Below are positions 41,538 through 48,954 of a DNA stretch of 48,954 nt, in pieces (within the stretch, counting starts at the first letter, position 1; each line of letters starts with the position of its first letter). The notes under the pieces are model-generated. The model saw nothing but the letters and a program-made list of their open reading frames with translations, was not told where the DNA came from and did no database searches. A program made the translations under genes and the position numbers. Source of the DNA: an uncultured Prevotellaceae bacterium (lineage in GTDB: Bacteria > Bacteroidota > Bacteroidia > Bacteroidales > Bacteroidaceae); assembly GCA_945831805.1 (NCBI GenBank), contig CAMADY010000010.1, positions 1-48,954 of the forward strand, given 5' to 3'.

Positions 41538-42785
41538 TTACTTCGGAGCCTTGCGGTAGCAGAGGTATGCTACGATGCTGAAGATGATGTTCGGCATCCA
41601 TGCCGCAATGACAGGTGGCGTTCCGGCATTGATGGCGAATGTTGCAGAAACGGTCTGCAGCATGATGTATATGAAGCTGAGCGCCAAGCCTATACCGAGG
41701 TATGTTCCCATGCCTCCCTTACGCTTTCTTGCCGACAGCGAGGCACCTATGATGGTGAGTATGAATGATGCGAAGGACGACGCAATGCGCTTATGGTACT
41801 CCACCTGATACTGCACCACATTACCGGAACCACGGTCTATCTGCTTTGATATGTATTCAGAGAGCTCCGGCAGCGTGAAGGTCTCCTGCTGACCTTTCGA
41901 GTAAACGAGGTCTATAGGCTCCATCAATATCAGCGTGTCCATCTCCATGCCGCTCGTGATTTTTTCCCTCATGCCTTTCAGCTCACGTATCTTCCAGTTG
42001 ATGGCCTTCCAGTGAAACTTTGAGTCAGAGATGGTATCGTACTGAATATCAGTGGCTGTCATGTGCGACACAAGCTTCTTGTTCTCGAACTTGTCAAGGC
42101 AGAAGCCGTATCCACGCTTCATCTGGTTGTCGTAGTGTTGAATGTATGCTATGACGCCCTTGTCAACCTGCATCTGCACGTTTTCTGCCGACATGTTCTT
42201 CTTCTTGTTCTTGTAGAGCGACTCGAAGTTCTGGCGTATCACCGTGCCATGTGGTATGATGAAGGCACTGAGTACGAACGACATTATGGAGATGATGACG
42301 CATGATATCATGTATGGCCTTAGTATTCTCTTGAAACTCACTCCTGCTGCAAAGATGGATATTATCTCGCTATTTGTAGCCATCTTCGATGTGAAGAATA
42401 TGACGGCAATGAATACGAAGAGCGCCGAGAAGAGGTTTGCGAAGTATGGTATGAAGTTCAGGTAGTAGTCCAGCAATATAGCCTTCCATGGTGCATGGTA
42501 TGACGTGAACTTCGACAGATTCTCGTTGAAGTCGAATACTATCGCGATGCTGATGATGAGCAGTATGGCGAAGAAGTATGTACCGATGAACTTTCCTATT
42601 ATATAGCGGTCAAGACGTCCTGGCAACACCTTATATAAATATGGCGCTGCCCACTCCTTCATCTTCCTGAAAATCGGAATCAGAACATTTCCGATCTTCC
42701 TCAATGGCTTGAAGACAAAGGAGAGAATGCGTTTGTAGAGGCTTATCGCCTTCTCTGCATATCGTCTATAACGCTCTTTTTCCAT
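41538..42785 (-). CDS. LptF/LptG-type permease (YjgP/YjgQ family)
   Basis: These proteins are the membrane subunits of the LptB2FG ABC machine that lifts lipopolysaccharide off the inner membrane. The 415-residue protein has TM segments near 65-85 (IIGKFIGTYFFAILLIISI) and about 110-130, a periplasmic beta-jellyroll region, and C-terminal TMs (FASFILTIIGASL ... YIMLQTVSATFAI ... AWMPNIIFSIVAYL). The ORF start at 42785 overlaps tgt by 43 bp; the first 40 residues are basic and helical. An alternative ATG (MKEWAAPY) at residue 42 would remove the overlap. Whether it is LptF or LptG cannot be told; a second copy is not in the window. Confidence 0.9.
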   Translation of the reverse strand: MEKERYRRYAEKAISLYKRILSFVFKPLRKIGNVLIPIFRKMKEWAAPYLYKVLPGRLDRYIIGKFIGTYFFAILLIISIAIVFDFNENLSKFTSYHAPWKAILLDYYLNFIPYFANLFSALFVFIAVIFFTSKMATNSEIISIFAAGVSFKRILRPYMISCVIISIMSFVLSAFIIPHGTVIRQNFESLYKNKKKNMSAENVQMQVDKGVIAYIQHYDNQMKRGYGFCLDKFENKKLVSHMTATDIQYDTISDSKFHWKAINWKIRELKGMREKITSGMEMDTLILMEPIDLVYSKGQQETFTLPELSEYISKQIDRGSGNVVQYQVEYHKRIASSFASFILTIIGASLSARKRKGGMGTYLGIGLALSFIYIMLQTVSATFAINAGTPPVIAAWMPNIIFSIVAYLCYRKAPK

Positions 42786-43882
42786 TGCGTGAAATCACCG
42801 TTTATAATATGCTGGCGCGCATCGCTCACCAGTCTCAGGTAGAACGCGAGGTTGTGTATGGATGCTATCTGCAGTGCCAGATACTCTTGCGCCTTGAAGA
42901 GGTGGTGCAGGTACGCCTTTGATGTTATGACGTCGATGTCGCATCCCTCAGGATCAATCGGCGAGAAGTTGTCCTCCCACTTCTTGTTCTTCATGTTCAT
43001 CGTGCCTTCGTAGGTGAACAGCAGTGCGTTACGTCCGTTTCTCGTCGGCATGACGCAGTCGAACATATCCACTCCTCGCTCAATGTTCTCAAGCAGGTTC
43101 CATGGCGTTCCGACACCCATGAGGTATCGTGGCTTATCCTTCGGCAGAATCTCGTTTACCACCTCCACCATCTCGTACATCACCTCCGTTGGCTCACCCA
43201 CGGCAAGCCCTCCTATGGCATTGCCGTCGCAGCCCTTGTCGGCAACGAACTTGGCGGACTCCTGTCGCAGGTCCTTGAAGGTGCAACCTTGAACTATAGG
43301 GAAAAGGCTCTGCCTGTGTCCGTAGAGGGGCTCCGTCTCGTTGAATCGCTTTATGCACCTGTCGAGCCATCGGTTTGTCAGCGAGAGGCTCTTGCGGGCA
43401 TAGTTCCAGTCGCTCTGTCCTGGAGGGCACTCGTCGAATGCCATCATGATGTCGGCACCGATGATGCGCTCTGTGTCCATCACGTTCTCAGGTGTGAAGA
43501 AATGCTTGCTGCCGTCGATGTGGCTACGGAACTCGCAGCCCTCCTCCTTCAGCTTGCGTATGCCTGTCAGCGAGAAGACCTGGAAACCACCGGAGTCGGT
43601 GAGCATAGGTCTCTCCCACCCTATGAATTTATGCAGTCCTCCAGCCTTGCGCAGTATGTCGAGTCCCGGACGGAGATACAGATGGTACGTGTTGCCAAGT
43701 ATTATCTGTGCCTTGACTTGCTTGCGAAGTTCCTCGAAATGAACGGCTTTTACGGAGCCTACCGTTCCCACCGGCATGAAGATCGGCGTGAGAATCTCTC
43801 CATGGTCGGTGGTTATCTTTCCGGCTCTAGCGGAGCTGTATGGGTCGGTATGTTGTAGTTCGAATGTCAAGTTTTGATTCAT
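42743..43882 (-). CDS. tgt: queuine/preQ1 tRNA-guanine transglycosylase
   Basis: Tgt replaces guanine 34 in GUN-anticodon tRNAs by the queuosine precursor. The 379-residue protein contains MLTDSGGFQVFSLTGIRKL (catalytic Asp), HIDGSKHFFTPE, ADIMMAFDECPPGQ, AIGGLAVGEPTEVMYEM and DCVMPTRNGRNALLFT (nucleophile Asp). The C-terminal region normally has a CxCxxC...H zinc site; here it reads EGCDIDVITSKAYLHHLF with only one Cys, so the zinc site appears missing, as I recall for other Bacteroidetes versions. It is 44 bp downstream of lon and overlaps the next gene. Confidence 0.95.
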   Translation of the reverse strand: MNQNLTFELQHTDPYSSARAGKITTDHGEILTPIFMPVGTVGSVKAVHFEELRKQVKAQIILGNTYHLYLRPGLDILRKAGGLHKFIGWERPMLTDSGGFQVFSLTGIRKLKEEGCEFRSHIDGSKHFFTPENVMDTERIIGADIMMAFDECPPGQSDWNYARKSLSLTNRWLDRCIKRFNETEPLYGHRQSLFPIVQGCTFKDLRQESAKFVADKGCDGNAIGGLAVGEPTEVMYEMVEVVNEILPKDKPRYLMGVGTPWNLLENIERGVDMFDCVMPTRNGRNALLFTYEGTMNMKNKKWEDNFSPIDPEGCDIDVITSKAYLHHLFKAQEYLALQIASIHNLAFYLRLVSDARQHIINGDFTQWKKSVIDDMQRRR

Positions 43883-43888
43883 TTTTTT

Positions 43889-43912
43889 GATTTTTCAAAT
43901 AATCGAAAAATC
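43889..43912 (-). other. hairpin in the lon-tgt gap
   Basis: GATTTTTC and GAAAAATC (minus strand) pair perfectly around GATTATTT within the 44-bp gap, immediately before the tgt ATG. It could modulate tgt translation or partly terminate the lon message; no strong T-run follows. Confidence 0.45.
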
Positions 43913-43926
43913 ATTGATTCGTTTTT

Positions 43927-46401
43927 TTACTTCTTTTCCTCTTCTTCTGGAATGGTGAGGTCAACAGGATTATCTACTATCTGCTTTGTCAGTGCAAAAT
44001 CCCATACGTCCTGTACGTTCTCAACGTAATGGAACGTAACGCCCTTCAGGTACTCCTCTGGAATCTCCTGAATGTCCTTCTCGTTGGCGGAGCAGAGCAT
44101 GATATCCTTTATTCCGGCACGCTTGGCAGCGAGGATCTTCTCCTTTATGCCACCAACAGGCAGCACCTTTCCACGAAGCGTTATCTCACCCGTCATCGCT
44201 ACGTTCTTGCGAACCTTACGCTGCGTAAGTGCTGATGCGATGCTCGTAGCGATGGTGATGCCGGCAGACGGACCATCCTTCGGCGTGGCACCCTCCGGCA
44301 CGTGGATGTGTATGTTCCAGTTGTCGAAGATGCGTGGGTCTATCTTAAGGTAGTCGCAGTGTGCCTTGACGTATTCCAGAGCAATGACGGCACTCTCCTT
44401 CATCACGTCGCCGAGGTTTCCTGTCAGTGTCAGCTTGCCGCTCTTCCCCTTAGAGATGCTCGTCTCAATGAAGAGAATCTCTCCTCCGACACTTGTCCAA
44501 GCCAGTCCTGTCACCACTCCGGCATAGTCGTTGCCCTGATAGATGTCACGATAGAACGGTGGCTTGCCGATGAGGTCTTCCAGCTGTTCCGGCGTTATCT
44601 TGTCGTAGATGGTATTGCCATCCTTAGCGATGAAGAATGCTATCTTGCGGAGGCATTTGTTTATTTGCTTCTCCAGCTGGCGCACACCACTCTCGCGTGT
44701 GTATCTCTCAATAATCTTCTCCAGCGTAGGCTTCCTGAAGGCCAGTGCCTTGTCTGACTTCAAGCCGGTCTTATCCTTCTCTCGTGGCACGAGATGTCGC
44801 TTCGCTATCTCTATCTTCTCCTCGGTGGTATATCCGCTGACCTCTATTATCTCCATACGGTCGCGCAGAGGGCCTGGTATGGTGCTGAGGTCGTTTGCGG
44901 TAGCAATGAACATGACCTTTGAGAGGTCGTAGTCCATGTCGAGGAAGTTATCGTGGAAGGCGGTATTCTGCTCCGGGTCAAGCACTTCGAGCAGTGCCGA
45001 AGCCGGATCACCGTGGTTTGCATTCTGCATCACCTTGTCTATCTCGTCGAGGATGAAGACAGGGTTCGAAGTGCCGGCCTTCTCGATGTTCTTTATTATG
45101 CGTCCCGGCATGGCACCGATGTACGTCCTTCTGTGACCACGTATCTCCGCCTCGTCGTGTAGGCCACCGAGACTCATCCTGACATACTTGCGGTTCAGGG
45201 CGTCGGCGATGCTCTTGCCAAGGCTCGTCTTACCTACTCCCGGAGGACCGTAGAGACACAATATAGGCGATTTGAGGTCGCCCCTGAGCTTCAGTACGGA
45301 GATGTATTCTAGTATGCGCTCCTTTACCTTCTCCATGCCGTAGTGGTCTCTGTTGAGCACCTTCTCGGCCTTCGTCAGGTTAAGGTCGTCTTTGGAATAT
45401 ACGTTCCATGGCAGATCGACCATCTGCTGAAGGTACGACAGCTGCACGTTGTAGTCGGGGCTCTGCTGATGGAGTTGGTTGAGCTTCTCATACTCCTTTT
45501 TGAAGATAGCCTCCGTCTTCTCGTCCCACTTCTTGTCCTTTGCCTTCTCGCGCAGTTCCTTCTTCTCTGGCGAATCCTCGTCGGTTCCCAGCTCCTTACT
45601 GATGCTCTTGATCTGCTGGCGCAGGAAGTACTGCTTCTGCTCCTCGTCGATGGTGTGCTGCGTACGGTTCTGTATGTCAAGCCTTAGGTTGGCGTATTGT
45701 ATCTCCCTGTTCATGTATTCGAGCAGTGTGAATGCCCTATGCTTCAGGTTGTCGATGTTCAGCAGCTTCATCTTCTCTGCAAGTGGCAGCGGCATGTGGT
45801 ATGCCACCATGTTTACGAACATCGTATTGTCCGTGATGCCATGTAGCGACAGTTGCAGCTCAAACGGAATGGTGTCCGTCTTCTCGATATACTCGTGAAC
45901 CCTCTTCCTAAGGTCGGTGATGATGGTCTTGTACTCCAGGTCGCCATCCTCCGGCTCCATCTCCACAACAGGAGTAACCAGCGCCTTCATGAAGGGCTCA
46001 TCAGTGACGCACTCTACGATGCGGCATCGAGTCATAGGCTGTGCTATGAAGGCATAGCGGTTCTCCTGTCCCGGTATCTCGAAAACCTTGAGGAACGATG
46101 CCATCACGCCGTATGTGTTGAGATCCTCAACAGAAGGCTCCTCTATGTTTTGGTCTTTTTGGCAAAACATGGCGAACTGCTGCTTCGGATGCTTCTCGAT
46201 ATACTTCACGAGCTGTCGTGTAGTATCTCGCGCTATCGTGACAGATGCCAATACTCCAGGAAAGCTAACCATGTTTCGGGTAGTGAGGACAGGCATCACG
46301 CCTTCTTTGCCTTCGTCAAAGAGTTTCTTTAAGTCACCCTCAAACTCCGCTATCATCTGAAGCGGAGAATCCTGTGCCATCATTTTCTGTAATATGTTCA
46401 T
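43927..46401 (-). CDS. lon: ATP-dependent Lon protease
   Basis: Lon degrades misfolded and regulatory proteins in the cytoplasm. The 824-residue protein has the N-terminal LAN domain ([17 protein letters not shown] ... [12 protein letters not shown]-like), a coiled-coil linker, an AAA+ module with Walker [13 protein letters not shown] and Walker [11 protein letters not shown], and the C-terminal Ser-Lys protease with [11 protein letters not shown] (catalytic Ser) and [19 protein letters not shown] (catalytic Lys). Length is typical. It begins 14 bp after the HU-LysM gene, so the two are probably in one transcript. Confidence 0.97.
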   Translation of the reverse strand: MNILQKMMAQDSPLQMIAEFEGDLKKLFDEGKEGVMPVLTTRNMVSFPGVLASVTIARDTTRQLVKYIEKHPKQQFAMFCQKDQNIEEPSVEDLNTYGVMASFLKVFEIPGQENRYAFIAQPMTRCRIVECVTDEPFMKALVTPVVEMEPEDGDLEYKTIITDLRKRVHEYIEKTDTIPFELQLSLHGITDNTMFVNMVAYHMPLPLAEKMKLLNIDNLKHRAFTLLEYMNREIQYANLRLDIQNRTQHTIDEEQKQYFLRQQIKSISKELGTDEDSPEKKELREKAKDKKWDEKTEAIFKKEYEKLNQLHQQSPDYNVQLSYLQQMVDLPWNVYSKDDLNLTKAEKVLNRDHYGMEKVKERILEYISVLKLRGDLKSPILCLYGPPGVGKTSLGKSIADALNRKYVRMSLGGLHDEAEIRGHRRTYIGAMPGRIIKNIEKAGTSNPVFILDEIDKVMQNANHGDPASALLEVLDPEQNTAFHDNFLDMDYDLSKVMFIATANDLSTIPGPLRDRMEIIEVSGYTTEEKIEIAKRHLVPREKDKTGLKSDKALAFRKPTLEKIIERYTRESGVRQLEKQINKCLRKIAFFIAKDGNTIYDKITPEQLEDLIGKPPFYRDIYQGNDYAGVVTGLAWTSVGGEILFIETSISKGKSGKLTLTGNLGDVMKESAVIALEYVKAHCDYLKIDPRIFDNWNIHIHVPEGATPKDGPSAGITIATSIASALTQRKVRKNVAMTGEITLRGKVLPVGGIKEKILAAKRAGIKDIMLCSANEKDIQEIPEEYLKGVTFHYVENVQDVWDFALTKQIVDNPVDLTIPEEEEKK

Positions 46402-46415
46402 TGTCAGTATATTGT

Positions 46416-47777
46416 CTATTTTTTCAATCGTTTCTTAAGCAGCAACTCCGGAATCTTCACCGTATCGCCCGCCTTTACTTCCTTCTTGCCGTTGTAGGCC
46501 TCAATGTAGCACTCCATGTCTGGTCCGAGGTATGTCCTGGCAATCTGCTTCAGTGTCTGGCCTTCCTTGACCTTTACTTCCTGCTTGGTGCCTATGATGT
46601 AATATGCACCGGTGCGTACCCTTGCATCAGAGTCGAACTGCCTCATTGGCTGAGGTTCTTTCTTCGCAGCAGACTCTGCCTTTGCAGTAGGAGTTTCTGC
46701 CTTCGCTGTTGCGGTTTCTGTCTTAGAAGTAGGAGTTTCAGCCTTCGCAGAGTTGTTCTCCGTTGCCTTCGTTGTTGCCTCTTCCGCCTTGTCGGAAGGT
46801 TTTACGGAGTCTTTTTTCTCCACAGATTTTGATGGAATGGCGGTTTTTTGCGGTTTTGCAACGGTCTTGCCTGCCGTAGCAACCTGTTCCGTATTCTTTT
46901 CCGGCTCATTGCTGGTCGAGAACCATTCGTTCTCTGCTGCGAAGTAGCCTATGAAGAAGAATATGATTGCCACTATTATATTTATAAGGATACCATAATA
47001 TATAAGGATGTTCCTGCAGAGCGGATGTTTCTTATCGCATTCGCAATATTCCTCATCCTCGTCGGCATCACCATTTTCGCCGTTTTCATCGCTTTTCAGC
47101 GTTACGTTTGCCTCTACGAAAACCTTCGCGTCGTATTCCGGTTTCTGCTCTTCGCCAGACAACTCAGGAACCTCATCATCATCGTCTGTCTTAGGTTCTT
47201 CGATCTTCTCCTCGGTCTGAGGCTCTTCCTCTGCAACCATAGGTTCTGGTTCCTCGGCAACAGGCTCTTCAACGACAGGTTCCTCAACAATAGGTGTTTC
47301 AACGACAGATTTCTCCACAACAGCCTCCTCGGCAACCGGTGTCTTAACAACCGGTGTCTCTACCGTAGGCTCTTGCTTCTCGGTTTCTAATTCAGCATTC
47401 GTCTCAGTATTCGTCTCATCATCATCGTCCTGCAGCTCAAACGACTCATCGAGCAGAGGGCTGTCATCCTCTATTATCACCGTCTCGAACTGAGCGAAAG
47501 GCTTGTTGATGATGTCACGCATGACGTTGTCCGGAGTAAACGTTATCTTGTCGTGCTCACCGATGGTCACACGCTCTCCCGTCCTGACGTTGACGCTGTT
47601 TCGCTCCTTCATCGTTGCAAGCTTGAAGGTGCCGAAGCCCTTGATCTTTACCAGACGATCGTTGACGAGACCCTCATGGATCACTTCCACCATCTGCTGA
47701 ACAAAGGTCTCTGCCTCCACCGAGCTTATCTGATGCTTTGCAACAAGCAGTCGTGCTATGTCTTTTAGCGTTATCAT
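46416..47777 (-). CDS. HU-like DNA-binding domain fused to a membrane span and LysM domain
   Basis: The 453-residue protein combines three modules. Residues 1-95 are an HU/IHF-type fold (ITLKDIARLLVAKHQISSVEAETFVQQMVEVI, VKIKGFGTFKLA, ERNSVNVRTGERVTI). Residues about 96-250 are an acidic linker with VVETPVVEEP-like repeats. A single hydrophobic helix (about 256-281, NILIYYGILINIIVAIIFFFIGYFA) is preceded by basic residues, so the N-terminus should be cytoplasmic. A Thr/Ala/Lys-rich periplasmic spacer leads to a LysM-like domain at about 391-445 (VKEGQTLKQIARTYLGPDMECYIEAYNG ... VKAGDTVKIPEL). By family knowledge, HU binds DNA and LysM binds peptidoglycan; a tether between chromosome and wall is inferred. 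It is encoded between HU and lon. Confidence 0.88.
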   Translation of the reverse strand: MITLKDIARLLVAKHQISSVEAETFVQQMVEVIHEGLVNDRLVKIKGFGTFKLATMKERNSVNVRTGERVTIGEHDKITFTPDNVMRDIINKPFAQFETVIIEDDSPLLDESFELQDDDDETNTETNAELETEKQEPTVETPVVKTPVAEEAVVEKSVVETPIVEEPVVEEPVAEEPEPMVAEEEPQTEEKIEEPKTDDDDEVPELSGEEQKPEYDAKVFVEANVTLKSDENGENGDADEDEEYCECDKKHPLCRNILIYYGILINIIVAIIFFFIGYFAAENEWFSTSNEPEKNTEQVATAGKTVAKPQKTAIPSKSVEKKDSVKPSDKAEEATTKATENNSAKAETPTSKTETATAKAETPTAKAESAAKKEPQPMRQFDSDARVRTGAYYIIGTKQEVKVKEGQTLKQIARTYLGPDMECYIEAYNGKKEVKAGDTVKIPELLLKKRLKK

Positions 47778-47848
47778 TTATCTAATTCCAGATTTCTTTT
47801 TTGTTTTGTAATTCGCCGACACCCTCATGCCGCTTTACCGCTGGGCGT

Positions 47849-48133
47849 CTATTCACTAGCACTCTTAACCTTCTCCTTCATCGTGGCGAAAGGTTTGAAG
47901 TTTGCTACGAGCTTCGGTGGCACAAGCATCTTCTGTCCCGTACCGGGGTTGTTGATGATTCTCTCCATGCGCTTCTTCACGTCGAAACTGCCGAGTCCCG
48001 ACACGTTCACTGTATCGCCCACTGCAAGATGGTCGATGATATTATATACGGCCGTACGCACCATGTTCTGCGTATCGTCCTGCTTATATCCTGTACGCTG
48101 CGAAAGCGCAGCAATAAATTCCTTGTTATTCAT
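47849..48133 (-). CDS. HU-family DNA-binding protein
   Basis: Small nucleoid protein that bends DNA. The start at MNNKEFIAALSQRTG (ATG 48133) is preferred, giving 94 residues, the normal HU size; the ORF extension to 48190 overlaps the rimO stop region and has unlike composition. The HU signature is clear: DTVNVSGLGSFDVKKRMERIINNPGTGQKMLVPPKLVANFKP, including the DNA-arm NPGTG. It lies 22 bp after rimO and 71 bp before the HU-LysM fusion, so the two HU modules are neighbours and could heterodimerise. Confidence 0.92.
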   Translation of the reverse strand: MNNKEFIAALSQRTGYKQDDTQNMVRTAVYNIIDHLAVGDTVNVSGLGSFDVKKRMERIINNPGTGQKMLVPPKLVANFKPFATMKEKVKSASE

Positions 48134-48155
48134 AAAAACTATTATTTTCGAAGCA

Positions 48156-48954
48156 CTATGCACTATGCACCAACTCTGCGTAGAGGTCAAACTCCTCTGC
48201 TCCGGTGATTCTGACGTTATAGAAGCACCCTGTCCTTAGCCTTTTCTCGCTAACCGGAACGAGCACCTCGGGGTCAACCTCCGGCGAAGAGAACTCCGAG
48301 CGGCAGACGTAGTAGTCGCCCTCGCGTCTGTCAACGACGACCTTCATCTCCCTGCCTACCATACCCTCCATCAGCTCTGCAGAGATGCGCTGCTGCACCC
48401 TCATCAGTTTGTCGAGGCGCTGTTGCTTTATGTCCTCTGGAACGTCGTCGGTGTATTTCTCCGCGCTGTACGTCCCTTCCTCCTCAGAGTACGCAAAAGC
48501 GCCCATTCTATCGAAGCGTGCCCACTTCACGAACTCCACGAGTTCATTGAACTCCTCGTCCGTCTCGCCTGGGAATCCCACCATCAGCGTTGTCCTCAGA
48601 CAAATACGCGGCACCTCATTGCGGAGCCTCTCTATCAGCTCCATCGTCTCCTCCTTCGTCGTATTGCGGCGCATGCGTTCAAGCACGGATGTAGAGATGT
48701 GTTGCAGTGCTATGTCGAGATACTTACATACATTATCCTTCTCACGCATCACGCGAAGCAGCTCCATCGGGAATTGGTTAGGATAACCGTAGTGCAGGCG
48801 AATCCACTTCACGCCCTTGATGTCAGCCATCCTCTCCACCAGCTCCGCTATCATGCGCTTGCCGTAGAGGTCTATGCCGTAGTAGGTCAGTTCCTGAGCT
48901 ATAATCTGGAACTCCTTGACGCCTGCCTCCACCAGCATCCTCACTTCGTCGAGG
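48156..48954 (-). CDS. rimO: ribosomal protein S12 methylthiotransferase, 5' end beyond window
   Basis: RimO adds a methylthio group to Asp88 of ribosomal protein S12. Only the C-terminal about 265 residues are present; the reading frame runs off the window edge (LDEVRMLVEAG), so the GTG start in the ORF track is an artefact. Visible are IIAQELTYYGIDLYG, LHYGYPNQFP, YLDIALQHISTSVLERMRR, RTTLMVGFPGETDEEF, the FAYSEEEGTYSAEKYTDDVP block typical of RimO, and a TRAM domain ending GAEEFDLYAELV. The radical-SAM CxxxCxxC motif lies upstream, outside the window. Confidence 0.92.
   Translation of the reverse strand, partial: LDEVRMLVEAGVKEFQIIAQELTYYGIDLYGKRMIAELVERMADIKGVKWIRLHYGYPNQFPMELLRVMREKDNVCKYLDIALQHISTSVLERMRRNTTKEETMELIERLRNEVPRICLRTTLMVGFPGETDEEFNELVEFVKWARFDRMGAFAYSEEEGTYSAEKYTDDVPEDIKQQRLDKLMRVQQRISAELMEGMVGREMKVVVDRREGDYYVCRSEFSSPEVDPEVLVPVSEKRLRTGCFYNVRITGAEEFDLYAELVHSA

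Noticed and set aside
44029-46360. Plus-strand ORFs across lon
   Set aside because: All are antisense to an intact, highly conserved Lon protease.
48133-48190. N-terminal extension of the HU protein (MTSTQSWCIVHSASKIIVF)
   Set aside because: It overlaps the rimO stop region, is atypical for HU, and a standard HU start exists at 48133.

Overview
The window reads as a contiguous chromosomal segment of a Bacteroidota bacterium, most likely Prevotella or a close relative (Prevotellaceae). The basis is: (i) many protein families that look Bacteroidales-type (TGS-like plus uridine-kinase fusion, LptE/TPR/SecG cluster, lineage-style PheS and Tgt); (ii) promoters of the Bacteroidetes type (TTTG, about 20 bp, TAnnTTTG), seen at least eight times, mostly extended to TAnnTTTGCA; (iii) starts chosen without Shine-Dalgarno sequences. 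Species cannot be fixed from the sequence alone. No insertion sequence, prophage, CRISPR array or rRNA operon was seen. The only classical RNA gene is a tRNA-Asp cut by the left edge.

Layout. 1-6.6 kb (minus strand): tRNA-Asp, a PIN-domain protein with long charged and Gln/Lys-rich tails, galE, and a wza/wzc pair (outer-membrane polysaccharide export lipoprotein plus tyrosine autokinase) with three 36-bp tandem repeats between wzc and galE. 6.6-7.65 kb: about 1 kb without a convincing gene, holding divergent promoters, a 38-codon signal-peptide-like ORF, a terminator and 22-bp tandem repeats. 7.65-9.3 kb: nucleoside-kinase-like protein (minus). 9.4-20.5 kb (plus): Na/phosphate cotransporter, rlmN, a degenerate PdxA-like protein, a sensor-less sigma54 activator, lptE, a TPR-like protein, secG, a membrane metallophosphoesterase, an exported protein of unknown function and a two-domain rhamnogalacturonan-acetylesterase-like SGNH protein. 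20.5-20.9 kb: terminator, 26-bp tandem repeats and a candidate small RNA with its own promoter and terminator (minus). 20.9-23.7 kb (minus): PhnP-like metallo-hydrolase, murB and a lipoprotein. 23.8-28.9 kb (plus): pheS, glyA, map, tsaD, pncC. 29.0-31.1 kb (minus): exported GH35 enzyme. 31.3-34.5 kb (plus): carB.

34.7-49.0 kb is one long minus-strand run. In transcription order it is rimO (cut by the right edge), HU, an HU-membrane-LysM fusion, lon, tgt, lptF/G-type permease, DEAD-box helicase, galM, exported YhcH-family protein, an acidic-tail protein, a fused substrate-binding/permease ABC protein and its ATPase.

Functional themes are envelope building (MurB, LptE, Lpt permease, SecG, Wza/Wzc), translation and tRNA modification (PheS, Map, TsaD, Tgt, RlmN, RimO), glycan use (GH35, SGNH esterase, GalM, GalE) and amino-acid uptake. 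The most unusual items are the HU-TM-LysM protein, which could link DNA to the cell wall; the ABC protein whose substrate-binding lobes appear in permuted order, together with its ATPase carrying an extra C-terminal domain; an in-frame GC-rich repeat-like insertion in tsaD; the candidate sRNA; and mirror-image divergent promoters between the lipoprotein and pheS. All functional calls rest on recognising motifs by eye; no database search was run.
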